Below, piece after piece: positions 32,887-41,836 of a DNA stretch of 64,000 nucleotides (position 1 is its first letter; the number at the start of each line of letters is the position of its first letter). The notes under the pieces are model-generated. The model was given only the letters and a program-made list of their open reading frames with translations. It had not been told where the DNA came from and did no database searches. Source of the stretch: a bacterium. GTDB lineage: Bacteria; Oederibacteriota; CAKKQC01. The stretch covers positions 124,001 through 188,000 of the forward strand of contig CAKKQC010000010.1 in assembly GCA_919901855.1 (NCBI GenBank), given 5' to 3'. A program made the position numbers and the translations under genes.

Positions 32887-33783
32887 ATGGGGATTCATCC
32901 GATCACGATCGCGTTGTTTGCGCTCCTGGCCGGGGCCGGGGTGGCGCTCGGGGGATTGCTGGAGGCCCGGTGGATCGCCGTGGCCGGGGTGGCGGTTGGG
33001 CTGGGCGTGTTGGTAGCGCTGCGAATTGCCAGTCAGTGGCAGCGGGCCGTGCTGCTGCGCCTGGGCAAGTTCCGGATGATCCGCGGCCCCGGCATGTTCG
33101 TCGTGGTGCCGTTCGTGGACACGGTGCCGTACTGGATCGACCTTCGGACCATCACCACGCCGATCGTCGCGGAGCAGACGCTGACGAAGGACAGCGTGCC
33201 CGTGGACGTGGACGCGGTCCTGTTCTGGCGCGTCGTGGACCCCATGAAGGCGGCGCTCGAGGTGGAGAACTATCAGGCCGCGGTCGCCTGGGCGGCCCAG
33301 ACCGCGCTGCGGGACGTGATCGGGGAAACCGATCTGGCCGAACTCCTGGTAGGCCGGCAGAAGATCGACAGCCGGCTGACCGAGATTATCGAGACGCGCA
33401 CCGAAGCCTGGGGCGCGAAGGTAATCGCCGTGGAGCTCCGGGACGTCAAGATCCCGGCCAACCTCCAGAACGCCATGTCGCAGCAGGCCCAGGCTGAACG
33501 GGAGCGGCAGGCGCGGCTGATCCTGGGCGACTCCGAGTTGCAGGTGGCGAAGAAGTTCCAGGAAGCCGCCCGATCGTACCAGGAGAGTCCGGTGGCACTG
33601 CACCTCCGGGGGTTGAACATCCTGCTGGAAGGGATGAAGCAGAACTCCACCATCGTGATCGTGCCCTCGAGCGCGGTCGAAACGATGGGCATGGGATCGA
33701 TGGCCGGAATTGCCGCGCTCGCCAGGGAGATGAAACCCGCCGGACGGCCGGTGGCCGGGGAAGGGGCGGGATCGAAGGGCTGA
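32887..33783 (+). CDS. SPFH/stomatin-like membrane protein
   Basis: A 298-residue protein with two N-terminal hydrophobic segments (residues 5-25 and 28-48) and an SPFH domain (LRLGKFRMIRGPGMFVVVPFVDTVPYWIDLRT, then VDVDAVLFWRVVDP). A helical, Glu/Ala/Arg-rich C-terminal segment follows (QQAQAERERQARLI). This is the slipin/stomatin branch, which forms oligomeric membrane microdomains and often accompanies membrane proteases or large membrane complexes. No NfeD-like partner is present. Its place between a cytochrome gene and a Qrc-like complex suggests a role in organising or stabilising respiratory membrane proteins, an inference from context. Confidence 0.88.
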   Translation: MGIHPITIALFALLAGAGVALGGLLEARWIAVAGVAVGLGVLVALRIASQWQRAVLLRLGKFRMIRGPGMFVVVPFVDTVPYWIDLRTITTPIVAEQTLTKDSVPVDVDAVLFWRVVDPMKAALEVENYQAAVAWAAQTALRDVIGETDLAELLVGRQKIDSRLTEIIETRTEAWGAKVIAVELRDVKIPANLQNAMSQQAQAERERQARLILGDSELQVAKKFQEAARSYQESPVALHLRGLNILLEGMKQNSTIVIVPSSAVETMGMGSMAGIAALAREMKPAGRPVAGEGAGSKG

Positions 33784-33810
33784 CGCGGCACCGGAACGGG
33801 GAGCTGACGA

Positions 33811-34356
33811 GTGAAGGAACGCATTCATGCGTTGCTCGGCTGGCTGCTCGTAGGCTTGGCCGTCGTGGGGGTGATCGGGTGGCTTCAGGCGACACCGGGC
33901 TCCGCCCAGCCGATCGCGTTCGACCACCAGAAGCATGTGGAAGGTGCAGGCCTGGAATGCACGCTCTGCCATCCGGGGGCGCGGGAAGGCCGCCGTGCCG
34001 GGATCGTCGCGGCGGGAGAGTGCATGGGCTGTCATGCCGACGCGGCTGCGGAGTCGCCTGAAGTCAAGAAGCTGAAGGCCTTTGCCGACCGGGGACAGCA
34101 AATTCCCTGGGTTCAGGTATACAAGGCTCCGCCTGACGATTCCAACATGTTCTTCCGGCCCAACGCCGTCCGCATCAACTTCTCCCACCAGCGCCATGTG
34201 GAGGCGGGTGCGGTGGACTGCGCGGCCTGCCATGGGGCGGTCGGCCACCGTTCCAAGCCGGTGACCTCGCCCGAGCTGCCGATCCGGATGAGACGGTGTC
34301 TGGAGTGCCATCGCGCCCGCAAGATAACTACGGATTGTCTGGCATGCCACCGCTGA
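33811..34356 (+). CDS. Pentahaem class III-type cytochrome c (QrcA/ActA-like)
   Basis: A 181-residue protein with one N-terminal membrane helix and five CXXCH motifs (CTLCH, CMGCH, CAACH, CLECH, CLACH). Paired axial-His patterns FDHQKH and FSHQRH are typical of the cytochrome c3/c7 fold. It leads a set encoding molybdopterin, FeS and NrfD subunits, matching the order of Qrc (menaquinone:cytochrome reductase) and the ActA position of alternative complex III. GTG start. The length and haem number are closer to ActA, the separate B and C subunits closer to Qrc. Confidence 0.78.
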   Translation: MKERIHALLGWLLVGLAVVGVIGWLQATPGSAQPIAFDHQKHVEGAGLECTLCHPGAREGRRAGIVAAGECMGCHADAAAESPEVKKLKAFADRGQQIPWVQVYKAPPDDSNMFFRPNAVRINFSHQRHVEAGAVDCAACHGAVGHRSKPVTSPELPIRMRRCLECHRARKITTDCLACHR

Positions 34357-34538
34357 CGCCTACCGATGGCACCGGCGCGATCATGCGCGATCGCGGCGCG
34401 CGAAACCTGGTGGTCCTGGTGTGTTCGGTCTGCGTGTTCCTGATCATCTTCTTCCTGTTCCTGGCCGTGCAGGCCAGGATGTGGACTCCCTACTGGGCGG
34501 TTCATCCGACGACGGCCGTCCCTGCGGAGAAGCCGTGA
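34344..34538 (+). CDS. Small single-helix membrane protein
   Basis: About 64 residues from ATG 34344, or 51 from ATG 34383; neither has a clear ribosome-binding site. One strong membrane helix (NLVVLVCSVCVFLIIFFLFLAVQA), followed by a short Trp/Pro-containing tail. It sits between the pentahaem gene and the molybdopterin gene, overlaps the latter by 4 bp (GTGA), and is probably a small accessory subunit of that complex. No family recognised. Confidence 0.55.
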   Translation: MPPLTPTDGTGAIMRDRGARNLVVLVCSVCVFLIIFFLFLAVQARMWTPYWAVHPTTAVPAEKP

Positions 34539-36646
34539 ATCCGACGATGACGCGCCGCACGCTGCTGAAGCTAGGCGCCTGGGGGGGATTGGGCGCGCTG
34601 ATTCCCAGGATCGCGCGCGGGATGGTCCTTACGCCCCGGGAGCCCGCGCTTCCCCCGCTCGACGCGGAGGAGTTCGCCCCGGCGATCTGCAAGTTCTGCA
34701 CCGCGCAATGCATGGCCCGGATTCGGCTGGTACGGGGCGAACCGGTGGGAGTGTCCGGCATGCCCGGGCATCCGGTCAGCCGGGGGGCGCTCTGTGCCAA
34801 GGGGTTCATGCTCCTGCACGAACTCGATCACCCGGACCGGCTGACCACGCCGGTACGCCGCACCGGGCCACGCGGCAAGGGAGGCTGGAAGCCGGTCACG
34901 TGGGATGAGGCCCATGCCACCCTGGCCGCGAGGCTCGGTGCCCTGCGCGGGCGTGGCCGGGCGGCGGCGTTCGGCATGGTGGCCGCGCCGGTGCGGGATG
35001 TCCGGCACGAGTTGCAGCGCCGGTTCGCAGCCGCGTATGGCACGCCGAACTATTGGGAGGGGGAGTGGCGGCCGGGCCAGCCGCCGTTCGACGCATTCCG
35101 GGACATTCACGGCGCCGGAACCTTGCCCGCCTACGACCTGGAGGAAACGAAGTTGCTGGTCGGATTCGGCTGGGATTGGCTCCAGCAGCTCCCCCGCCAC
35201 GTGGACGCGCAGAGGCATTACGCGGTGCTGCGGCAACGCCAGCCCGGCGGGGGGAGAATCATCCAGCTTGAGCCGCGCCGGTCGATCACCGCCGTCAAAT
35301 CGGACTTGTGGTTTCCCATCATGCCCGGGACGGAGGGGGTCGCTGCCCTGTGCATAGCGCGCGCGCTGCTGGCGGCCGGGCGGCACGACAGGGCGTTTTG
35401 CGATCGCCGCACCTCCGGGTTCGCCGAGTTTCGCGACCTTGTGCTGGCGGGGTATCCACCCGAGCGGGCGGAGCGCGAGTGCGGGCTTTCACGAAAAGCC
35501 GTGGAGCGGGTGGCGATGGACATGGCGGAGATCCGGCCGTGCCTGGCGGTGACGAGCCGGGCGAGCGCGTTCAACCAATCGGCGGTGCATGCGTTGAACC
35601 TGCTGACGGGGAGCGTGGGAATTCCCGGCGGGGTCCGCGAACCGGCGGGCTCGGGGCCGGCCCCGCTGCTTCCCGGGCCGCTCGACGGGCCGCGCGGCCG
35701 CCGCCTGGCCGACCTGGACGGGCTGGCGCGCGCCCTACTGGGAGGCGCGAATTCCCCCCTTGATACGCTGTGGATCGAGCAGGTGAATCCCGTGTTCCTG
35801 GGACCGGACCTCCGGACATGGCCGGCGGCGCTGGCGCGCGTTCCGTTCACGGTATGCGTTTCGCCGATCCTGGACGAGACCGCTTCGCTCGCCGATCTGG
35901 TGCTGCCTCCGCATGCGTCCCTTGAGACCTGGCAGGACGCAGCGGCTTCGGTGAACGAGGGATCGGAAGTTCGCAGCTTCGCCCCTCCGGTGGTGAAACC
36001 GCGGCTTCAGACCGGCGATCTGGGCGACCTCGTGCTGCGACTTGGCCGGTCGCTCTCGGGCGGGATGGTCGCGGCGCTCCCCTGGCGCTCCGTCGAATCC
36101 GCGTTGCAGGCGGCGGCGGAGCAGGCGGGCGCCGGCCGGGCTTGGCGCGTCGGGGGCTGGCGCGAAAGGGAATCGTCGCGCCGCGCGAATGGTGGAGCCG
36201 GCGGCCTCCTCCGGTTTCCGCCGACGCGTCCTCCAGCTCCGGCCGACGCCCGGGCTTTCCCCTTGCGGCTCCATACGTACGTTCCGCTGGCGTTCTCCGG
36301 AGGATCCGGCGCGCACCTTCCGTATCTGCTGAGCATGGCGGGATCGGAGCTGAGCGAGCAATGGGAGACCTGGATGGAGATCCATCCGCAAACGGCGAAG
36401 GAGCTCGGAATCGGGCATGGGGCACGGGTCCGGGTGCAGTCCGCCGCCGGCATGGTCCGTGCCCGGGCCAGATTGTCCGAGGACGTTCTGCCTGGCGTGG
36501 CGACGCTCCCGATCGGGCTGGGCCACACGGCGATGGGGCGCTGGGCGGCGGGCGTGGGAGCCAACCCCATCGAACTGATCGGTTCGGGAGAATCGTGGCC
36601 GCAGGGCGAGCCGGTCACGGTCCTCGCCGAGGGGAGGCGGGGATGA
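34535..36646 (+). CDS. Molybdopterin oxidoreductase-family subunit (QrcB/ActB-like)
   Basis: A 703-residue protein. Twin-arginine signal TRRTLLKLGA; a [4Fe-4S] set at Cys52, Cys55, Cys59 and Cys87 (ICKFCTAQC and ALCAKG); then molybdopterin-binding domains and a C-terminal dinucleotide-binding domain (EIHPQTAKELGIGHGARVRV near residue 610). The residue that would coordinate Mo or W could not be identified with confidence, so the subunit may be catalytic or, as in QrcB, may have lost the metal. It is coupled to the small membrane gene and to the FeS gene by 4-bp overlaps. The substrate is unknown; the cluster gives no sign of nitrate, sulfur or arsenic specificity. Confidence 0.82.
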   Translation: MNPTMTRRTLLKLGAWGGLGALIPRIARGMVLTPREPALPPLDAEEFAPAICKFCTAQCMARIRLVRGEPVGVSGMPGHPVSRGALCAKGFMLLHELDHPDRLTTPVRRTGPRGKGGWKPVTWDEAHATLAARLGALRGRGRAAAFGMVAAPVRDVRHELQRRFAAAYGTPNYWEGEWRPGQPPFDAFRDIHGAGTLPAYDLEETKLLVGFGWDWLQQLPRHVDAQRHYAVLRQRQPGGGRIIQLEPRRSITAVKSDLWFPIMPGTEGVAALCIARALLAAGRHDRAFCDRRTSGFAEFRDLVLAGYPPERAERECGLSRKAVERVAMDMAEIRPCLAVTSRASAFNQSAVHALNLLTGSVGIPGGVREPAGSGPAPLLPGPLDGPRGRRLADLDGLARALLGGANSPLDTLWIEQVNPVFLGPDLRTWPAALARVPFTVCVSPILDETASLADLVLPPHASLETWQDAAASVNEGSEVRSFAPPVVKPRLQTGDLGDLVLRLGRSLSGGMVAALPWRSVESALQAAAEQAGAGRAWRVGGWRERESSRRANGGAGGLLRFPPTRPPAPADARAFPLRLHTYVPLAFSGGSGAHLPYLLSMAGSELSEQWETWMEIHPQTAKELGIGHGARVRVQSAAGMVRARARLSEDVLPGVATLPIGLGHTAMGRWAAGVGANPIELIGSGESWPQGEPVTVLAEGRRG

Positions 36647-37485
36647 GAAGTCCGGGGCCGTTGGTGGATACGCGGGCGGGCGACGGGACGCGGCGCGGAT
36701 TCCTCAAGGCCGGTTTGGCCGCGCTGGCGGGGGGCTGGGCACTCCTCGTCCGGCCGGTGCGTGGCGCGGCCGCGTCAGAACCTGAGTCCCGAGCCGCAGA
36801 GGGTCTGCCGCGGTGGGGAATGGTCATCGACCTGGACCGTTGTACCGCGTGCCAGTCGTGCACGGCCGCCTGCGCGGTCGAGAACAACCAGAGCCTCGGC
36901 AGTGTTGCCGAGGCGGCCCGGGGACGGCTGAACCGGTGGATTCACATCGTGGCGGTCCCCGATGTCGGCGGAGAACGCGGCGGGGTCCGGCTGGTCCCGA
37001 TTCCCTGCCAGCACTGCGAGAATCCTCCGTGCGTCAAGGTCTGTCCGACGTCCGCGACATACATGAATCCCGAGGGGATCGTGGGGCAGGTCTATTCCCG
37101 GTGCATCGGATGCCGGTACTGCGTCAATGCGTGTCCATATACCTGCAAGTACTTCAACTGGAGCGAGCCCAAGTGGCCTGGAGACATGGCCGAATCCCAT
37201 AATCCGGACGTGTCTCCGCGCGAGAAGGGCGTCGTGGAGAAGTGCCTGTTCTGCCACCACCGCCTCCAGCGGGCCCGGGACCGCGCCCGGGCCGAGGGCC
37301 GCAGGATCCGCGAGGCGGATTACGTCCCGGCTTGCGTGACCGCCTGCCCGACGGGCGCAATCGGGTTCGGCGATCTGAATGATCCGGAGAGCTCCGTGAG
37401 CCAGATGGCGGGCAGTCCGCGGGCCTTCCGTCTGCTGGAGGACCTGGGAACACGACCCAAGGTCGCATACCTGCGTGAGCGGTAA
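36643..37485 (+). CDS. Tat-exported four-cluster ferredoxin subunit (QrcC-like)
   Basis: A 280-residue FeS subunit with an N-terminal GTRRGFLKAGLAALAGG twin-arginine signal. Cysteine sets: CTACQSCTAAC near residue 67, CQHCENPPCVKVCP near 124, CIGCRYCVNACP near 157 and CLFCHHRLQRARD...ACVTACP near 203-235, a full complement for four [4Fe-4S] clusters. It should connect the molybdopterin subunit with the NrfD subunit encoded just downstream. The second set is longer spaced from the first than in the ferredoxin at 26776, so the two belong to separate complexes. Confidence 0.88.
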   Translation: MRSPGPLVDTRAGDGTRRGFLKAGLAALAGGWALLVRPVRGAAASEPESRAAEGLPRWGMVIDLDRCTACQSCTAACAVENNQSLGSVAEAARGRLNRWIHIVAVPDVGGERGGVRLVPIPCQHCENPPCVKVCPTSATYMNPEGIVGQVYSRCIGCRYCVNACPYTCKYFNWSEPKWPGDMAESHNPDVSPREKGVVEKCLFCHHRLQRARDRARAEGRRIREADYVPACVTACPTGAIGFGDLNDPESSVSQMAGSPRAFRLLEDLGTRPKVAYLRER

Positions 37486-37486
37486 G

Positions 37487-38809
37487 ATGACCGATCCCAG
37501 GGTCCTGGCCGCCGAGAAGGCCGCGATCGCGCCGCTCGAGTCGGCGCCCGGGCCTGGCGGGCTGGCTTTCGCGGGCGCGCTGGGCCTCCTGTTCGCCGGG
37601 GCGTTGGGGGCATGGGGCTGGCAGCTCCTGAACGGCCTCGAGGTGACCGGGCTCAACTCACCGGTGTTCTGGGGAGTTTACATCACCGACTTCGTGTTCT
37701 TTGTCGGGGTGAGCCACGCCGGGACCCTGATCTCGGCGATTCTCCGCATCACGGACGCACGATGGCGCACGCCCTACACGCGCATGGCGGAGATGATCAC
37801 GATCGCCAGTCTGCCGTTCGCCGCCACGTGCGTGATCGTGGATCTCGGCAGGCCGGAACGCGCATTGAACGTTATCCTGTACCCGCACCTCACCTCTCCG
37901 ATTCTCTGGGATGTCGTGTGCATCTCGACGTACGTGACGTGCTCCTGCCTCTATTTCTACACCGCTCTGATCCCCGACCTGGCGTTCTGCCGGGACCGCT
38001 GGGCCACTCGGGCCGGCTGGCGGCACTGGCTGTACATGGTCGCCGCCCTGGAGTGGACCGATACACCCTTGCAGCGGCGGGTCCACAACCGGATCATGAC
38101 CGGGATGTCCATCGCCCTGCTGGGGCTGGTAATCTCGGTGCACACCAACGTCGGGTTCATCTTCGGGATGACGATCAAGCCCGGCTGGCACACGGCGATC
38201 ATCGGTCCCTATTTCGTGATCGGCGCCGCCCTGCAGGGCTTGGGTGGGCTGGGGCTGATCGGGGTCATCCTGCGGCGCGTCCTGCGTCTCGAGCCGTTCA
38301 TCAACGAGCACCATCTCAATCAGCTCCGGCGGTTCACGATCGCCCTGATCTGTTTCTGGACCTACTTCACCGTCGCGGAACTGCTCACGACCTATTACGG
38401 GGGCATTCCACCCGAAATGCTGGTGTTCTGGAGCAAGGTCACGGGGCCCTTCGCCTGGAGCTTCTGGGGCATGATCCTGGGCTGTGCCGTGATCCCGTTC
38501 ATCCTCCTGGTGTTCCAGCCCGGCCGCCTCACGGCCATGCTCGCCTGGTCGGGTGCGTTGATCAACATCGGCATGTGGCTGGAGCGCTACACCATCGTGG
38601 TGCCGACGGCGGCCAGTCCGTTCATTCACACCCTGGCTCGCAGCTACGTGCCGAGCTGGGTGGAGGTCATGATCAGCGTGGGGTGGCTGGCCGGGTTCGC
38701 CCTGCTCCTGGCGTCGTTCATGCGCGTGTTTCCGGTGCTCACCCTGTGGGAGTTGCGGGAGGAAGTCGAGGAAGAGCACGCCGCGGAGCACGGCGCACCG
38801 GAATCCTGA
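37487..38809 (+). CDS. NrfD/PsrC-like quinone-interacting membrane subunit (QrcD-like)
   Basis: A 440-residue integral membrane protein with about ten helices. The signatures WGVYITDFVFFVGVSHAGTLISAILR and LGRPERALNV match the PsrC/ActC/QrcD branch, and FGMTIKPGWHTAIIGPYFVIGA is also typical. ATG 37487 lies just after the FeS stop; a GTG at 37475 is an alternative. It closes the pentahaem-small-Mo-FeS-NrfD set. Either electron direction (menaquinol oxidation, or menaquinone reduction by periplasmic cytochromes) is possible from sequence alone. Confidence 0.88.
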   Translation: MTDPRVLAAEKAAIAPLESAPGPGGLAFAGALGLLFAGALGAWGWQLLNGLEVTGLNSPVFWGVYITDFVFFVGVSHAGTLISAILRITDARWRTPYTRMAEMITIASLPFAATCVIVDLGRPERALNVILYPHLTSPILWDVVCISTYVTCSCLYFYTALIPDLAFCRDRWATRAGWRHWLYMVAALEWTDTPLQRRVHNRIMTGMSIALLGLVISVHTNVGFIFGMTIKPGWHTAIIGPYFVIGAALQGLGGLGLIGVILRRVLRLEPFINEHHLNQLRRFTIALICFWTYFTVAELLTTYYGGIPPEMLVFWSKVTGPFAWSFWGMILGCAVIPFILLVFQPGRLTAMLAWSGALINIGMWLERYTIVVPTAASPFIHTLARSYVPSWVEVMISVGWLAGFALLLASFMRVFPVLTLWELREEVEEEHAAEHGAPES

Positions 38810-39188
38810 TGGATTTCGACCGGATCTCCAACTGACCCACTAGGCACTGACCGGGCACACTCGCTGCCATCCGGGCGGGGGGCCGCTTCCTCCCTGCCGG
38901 ACGCGGTAAGGTCGGAAGCGCCTTCGGAGGTGGCCACTGCCGCCCTTGGATTGGGTGACCGCCGTCAAGATGCGGTCCTGTCGGCCGGCCATGAGCCGCG
39001 TCAGGGCGAGGCCTGCGGGGCCGCATTGTGCGTTCAGCGCCCGTCTGGGAAACTCCCTCCATTGCGTTGCGTCATAGCCGGGGCCGATACGGCATCATGC
39101 ATATGATTGACGGAGGTCAGGGCGCGATCAGGCCGCGGTCATCGTCCCGTCGATGGGCGCGAAGGATTCAACAGGGAGGCACACGAAC
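38810..39188. other. Intergenic region between the Qrc/ACIII-like complex and the surface-protein unit
   Basis: 379 bp with no credible gene; a start at 38809 gives only eight codons. The right end holds a -10 candidate TATGAT (39102-39107) with operator site F over the predicted start, then a GGGAGG ribosome-binding site before 39189. The middle has GC-rich imperfect repeats that I cannot assign. No RNA gene recognised. Confidence 0.5.
39108..39119. promoter_or_regulatory. TGAYnnnnGTCA operator, site F (before the Ig-repeat protein and MtrAB unit)
   Basis: TGACGGAGGTCA, 69 bp upstream of the ATG at 39189. It overlaps the predicted transcription start from the -10 candidate TATGAT (39102-39107), a repressing position like that of site A. 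No good -35 is visible. Confidence 0.5.
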
Positions 39189-40844
39189 ATGAGAGCGAGT
39201 TCACTCATTTCCCGCGCGGTCGCGCTGGTCGGAGCCATGGTGATGCTGCCGGGGTGGGCCGGGGCTACGCTGACGGGCACGCTAACCGCGACGATCGCGG
39301 CGGGCCAACCGATCCAACTGTCGCTGCTTGTGACGAACTCGGGGCTGACGGATGTCACGAACGTGGCGGCGCAGGCGTGGACGGCCGGGGCGGCGGCGAT
39401 CAGCGCGCCGACGGCGTCGTCGACGTCGTACCTGACGCTGTACGCGGGGCAGGACGTGACGTTCGCGTGGACGGCGACGCCGAGTGCGGCGGGGGCGATC
39501 ACGTTCACGGCGAGCGCGACGGGAGACGGGCCGGACTCGACTACGCCGGACACGGCGGGGGGTACGGTGGCGGCGGCGAACGCGGTGGGGCAGTTGACGT
39601 GGTCGCGGACGTACGCGAACGTGGGGCAGGGGACGCAGGTGATGCTGACGGTGTCGAGCACGGGGGGGGCGACGCTGACGAACGTGATACCGCAGATTTC
39701 TGTTTTGGGACCGGCGGCGGTGTCGGTGCCGGTGCCTTTGACGTCCGCGGCGGTCGTGGCCGGGCAGCAGAAGACGTTCGTGTGGACGATCACGGCGACG
39801 GGTGCGGGTACGATCGCGTACACGGCGAACGCGTCGGCGGACGGGCCGGTGGTGACGGTGCTGAATAACGGGTCGTTGAGCGCCTCGGCGTCGCCGCTGG
39901 CGGCCAAGGCGTTCCTGGCGACGCCTGGGGCGCTGTGGGCCGGGCAGACTACGGTGTTGTCGATGACGGTGTCGAACGTGGGAGGCGCGGCGGTGGGGAA
40001 TCCGTCGGCGCGGGTGTGGGGGAACCTGAAGGCGACGGGTCTGCCGGGGGCGGGATTCTCGGCATCGGCGAAGGCGGTGACGTCGCTGGGGGTCAACGCG
40101 ACGGTGGTGTTCACGTGGACGATCACGCCGTCGGTTGCTGGTTTGCTGACGATCACGGGGACGCCGAGCGGGGACGGGGGGAGTTACGGTTCCGCGGTCA
40201 GCCTCACGGTGACCGTGTACGCGGCGACGGCGATGCGGGCGCGGCTGGGGTGCGAGAAGCCCGGGGTGGCCGGTGCGCCGGTGCAGTTCCTGATGTCGCT
40301 TACGAACACCGGGGCGATGACGATCGTTAATCTGACGGCGGCGCTGTGGTCGGACTCGGTTGCGGCGGTGGGGGCGTCGACGCCGGCGACGGTGGCAACG
40401 CTGGTACCGGGGGCGCAGACGAGTTTCGTATGGACGGTGACGGCGTCGGATGCGCGGGCGATGAACTTCTACGCGGTGGCGAACGGGTTCACGACGAGCG
40501 CGACGGGGGCCGGGGTGGCGGCGGCGTCGAACGTGGCGGCGACGACGCTGGCGGGGATTCCGGCGCCGGGGGCGAAGGCCGCGTTCGTGTATCCGTCGCC
40601 GGCGCGTGACGCGGCGAACGTGGCGTACACGATGGCGGAAGCGGGGAAGGTCACGATTCGGGTGTACAGCGAGATCGGGGACCTGGTGGCGACGGTGGAG
40701 GAGGTCAAGACGGCGGGGGTGTGGTCGAGTCCGCTGACGACGTCCGGACTGGCGCCGGGGGTGTACTACCTGCTGGTGGAGAAGAAGTACGACTCGGGGA
40801 CGAGCGAGAAGGCCGGCATGAAGAAGTTCGTGGTGGTGCACTGA
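39189..40844 (+). CDS. Secreted Ig/CARDB-like repeat protein with C-terminal sorting-like domain
   Basis: A 551-residue surface protein. ATG 39189 follows GGGAGG and gives a good signal peptide. Four repeats of about 105-111 residues each contain an F-x-W-T strand (residues 92, 197, 308 and 413) in a CARDB/DUF11-like beta-sandwich. Residues 465-551 (FVYPSPARDAANVAYTMAE, then LAPGVYYLLVEKK) look like the type A sorting or FlgD-like domain of proteins exported by a type IX-like route. It contains only one cysteine and no haem. Codons end in G unusually often. It precedes a PorV-like barrel and MtrAB, so it may be a cell-surface partner of that conduit. Confidence 0.7.
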   Translation: MRASSLISRAVALVGAMVMLPGWAGATLTGTLTATIAAGQPIQLSLLVTNSGLTDVTNVAAQAWTAGAAAISAPTASSTSYLTLYAGQDVTFAWTATPSAAGAITFTASATGDGPDSTTPDTAGGTVAAANAVGQLTWSRTYANVGQGTQVMLTVSSTGGATLTNVIPQISVLGPAAVSVPVPLTSAAVVAGQQKTFVWTITATGAGTIAYTANASADGPVVTVLNNGSLSASASPLAAKAFLATPGALWAGQTTVLSMTVSNVGGAAVGNPSARVWGNLKATGLPGAGFSASAKAVTSLGVNATVVFTWTITPSVAGLLTITGTPSGDGGSYGSAVSLTVTVYAATAMRARLGCEKPGVAGAPVQFLMSLTNTGAMTIVNLTAALWSDSVAAVGASTPATVATLVPGAQTSFVWTVTASDARAMNFYAVANGFTTSATGAGVAAASNVAATTLAGIPAPGAKAAFVYPSPARDAANVAYTMAEAGKVTIRVYSEIGDLVATVEEVKTAGVWSSPLTTSGLAPGVYYLLVEKKYDSGTSEKAGMKKFVVVH

Positions 40845-40855
40845 TGGAGGCCATG

Positions 40856-41836
40856 ATGAACACCAAGACGGCGATGGGGCGGGGGATGCTGGCTGCGGGC
40901 GTGCTGGTGGCGCTGTCGGGCAGGGCCCAGGCGACGGAGACGCTGGAGGCGGTGGGCAAGCTCGCGATGCCCGGGACGTCACAGGTGGGAACGGCGCGGG
41001 TCATGGGGATGGACGCGACGTGGGTGGGCGTGGCCGAGGGATCGGCGGCGCTGCAGGCGAATCCGGCGGGGCTGGGGGTGCTGGCGGGCGTGGAGACGGG
41101 CTGGCATCATGCGAGCCGGCTGGGGGGAGCGGTGGCGGAGACGATTCTCGCGGCGGTGCCGGTGGGCAAGCTGGGAGGGTTGGGTGTCTCGGTGGACTAC
41201 GTGGATCACGGGAGCTTCGACAGCATGGATTCGTCGGGGAAGCTGACGGGGACGTACCGGGCGGGGTCGGTGGGCGGCAGCTTGGGGTGGGGATGTCCGG
41301 TGGTGGCGGACATGTCGGTGGGGGTGGCGGTCCGGGGCGTGCAGCAGACGCTGGCGGACAGCGCGTACACGTCGGTGGCCGGGGACGTCGGGGTGTTGTG
41401 GAAGGGGATGCCGAACCTGACGGTGGGTGCGGCGGTGGCGAATATGGGTACGAGCGGGTCGGCGAGTGCGCTCGCGATGGTTCTGCGGGCGGGAGCGTCG
41501 TACACGATGGACCTGGGGACGATCAGCCGTCTGCTGATGGCGGCGGCGACGGAGGCACAGGCGGGCGGGGTTGCGCGCGTGGACGTGGGAGTGGAGGACA
41601 CGCTGTTCTCCCGGTTGGCGGTGCGGGCGGGGTACCGGCTGAACCTGGCGACAACGAAGGTGACTGGGCTGACCGGGCTGACGGCGGGGTTGGGGGTCAC
41701 GTTCGGGGCGCTGGCCTTGGACTACGCGTACCTGCCGATGGGTGAGCTGGGGAACTCGCAGCGGGTGAGTCTGACGTACCGGAAGGTTGGGGCCGCGAGC
41801 CATGAAGCTTCATCTGAGCCGGGAGGTGCGCAATGA
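40856..41836 (+). CDS. PorV/UPF0164-like outer-membrane barrel
   Basis: A 326-residue secreted protein. ATG 40856 has GGAGG 5 bases upstream; ATGs at 40844 and 40853 are alternatives. After the signal peptide, the opening GTSQVGTARVMGMDATWVGVAEGSAALQANPAGLG matches the PorV/PorQ/UPF0164 family start, in which a glycine-rich segment and NPAG precede barrel strands. The rest alternates hydrophobic strands to a final LTYRK. PorV works in type IX secretion as a shuttle for sorted proteins, which fits the sorting-like domain of the gene upstream. It overlaps mtrA by 4 bp. Confidence 0.7.
   Translation: MNTKTAMGRGMLAAGVLVALSGRAQATETLEAVGKLAMPGTSQVGTARVMGMDATWVGVAEGSAALQANPAGLGVLAGVETGWHHASRLGGAVAETILAAVPVGKLGGLGVSVDYVDHGSFDSMDSSGKLTGTYRAGSVGGSLGWGCPVVADMSVGVAVRGVQQTLADSAYTSVAGDVGVLWKGMPNLTVGAAVANMGTSGSASALAMVLRAGASYTMDLGTISRLLMAAATEAQAGGVARVDVGVEDTLFSRLAVRAGYRLNLATTKVTGLTGLTAGLGVTFGALALDYAYLPMGELGNSQRVSLTYRKVGAASHEASSEPGGAQ

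Noticed and set aside
38809-38835. Short reading frame after the NrfD gene (ATG overlapping its stop)
   Set aside because: Only eight codons; no evidence of a peptide or leader function.
38853-38867. GGGCAC-N5-CTGCC resembling a sigma-54 -24/-12 promoter
   Set aside because: The GG and GC dinucleotides are spaced correctly, but the -12 part matches poorly and the nearest gene starts over 300 bp downstream, behind a different promoter candidate. With an NtrC-like regulator in the window it was tempting, but the support is too weak.
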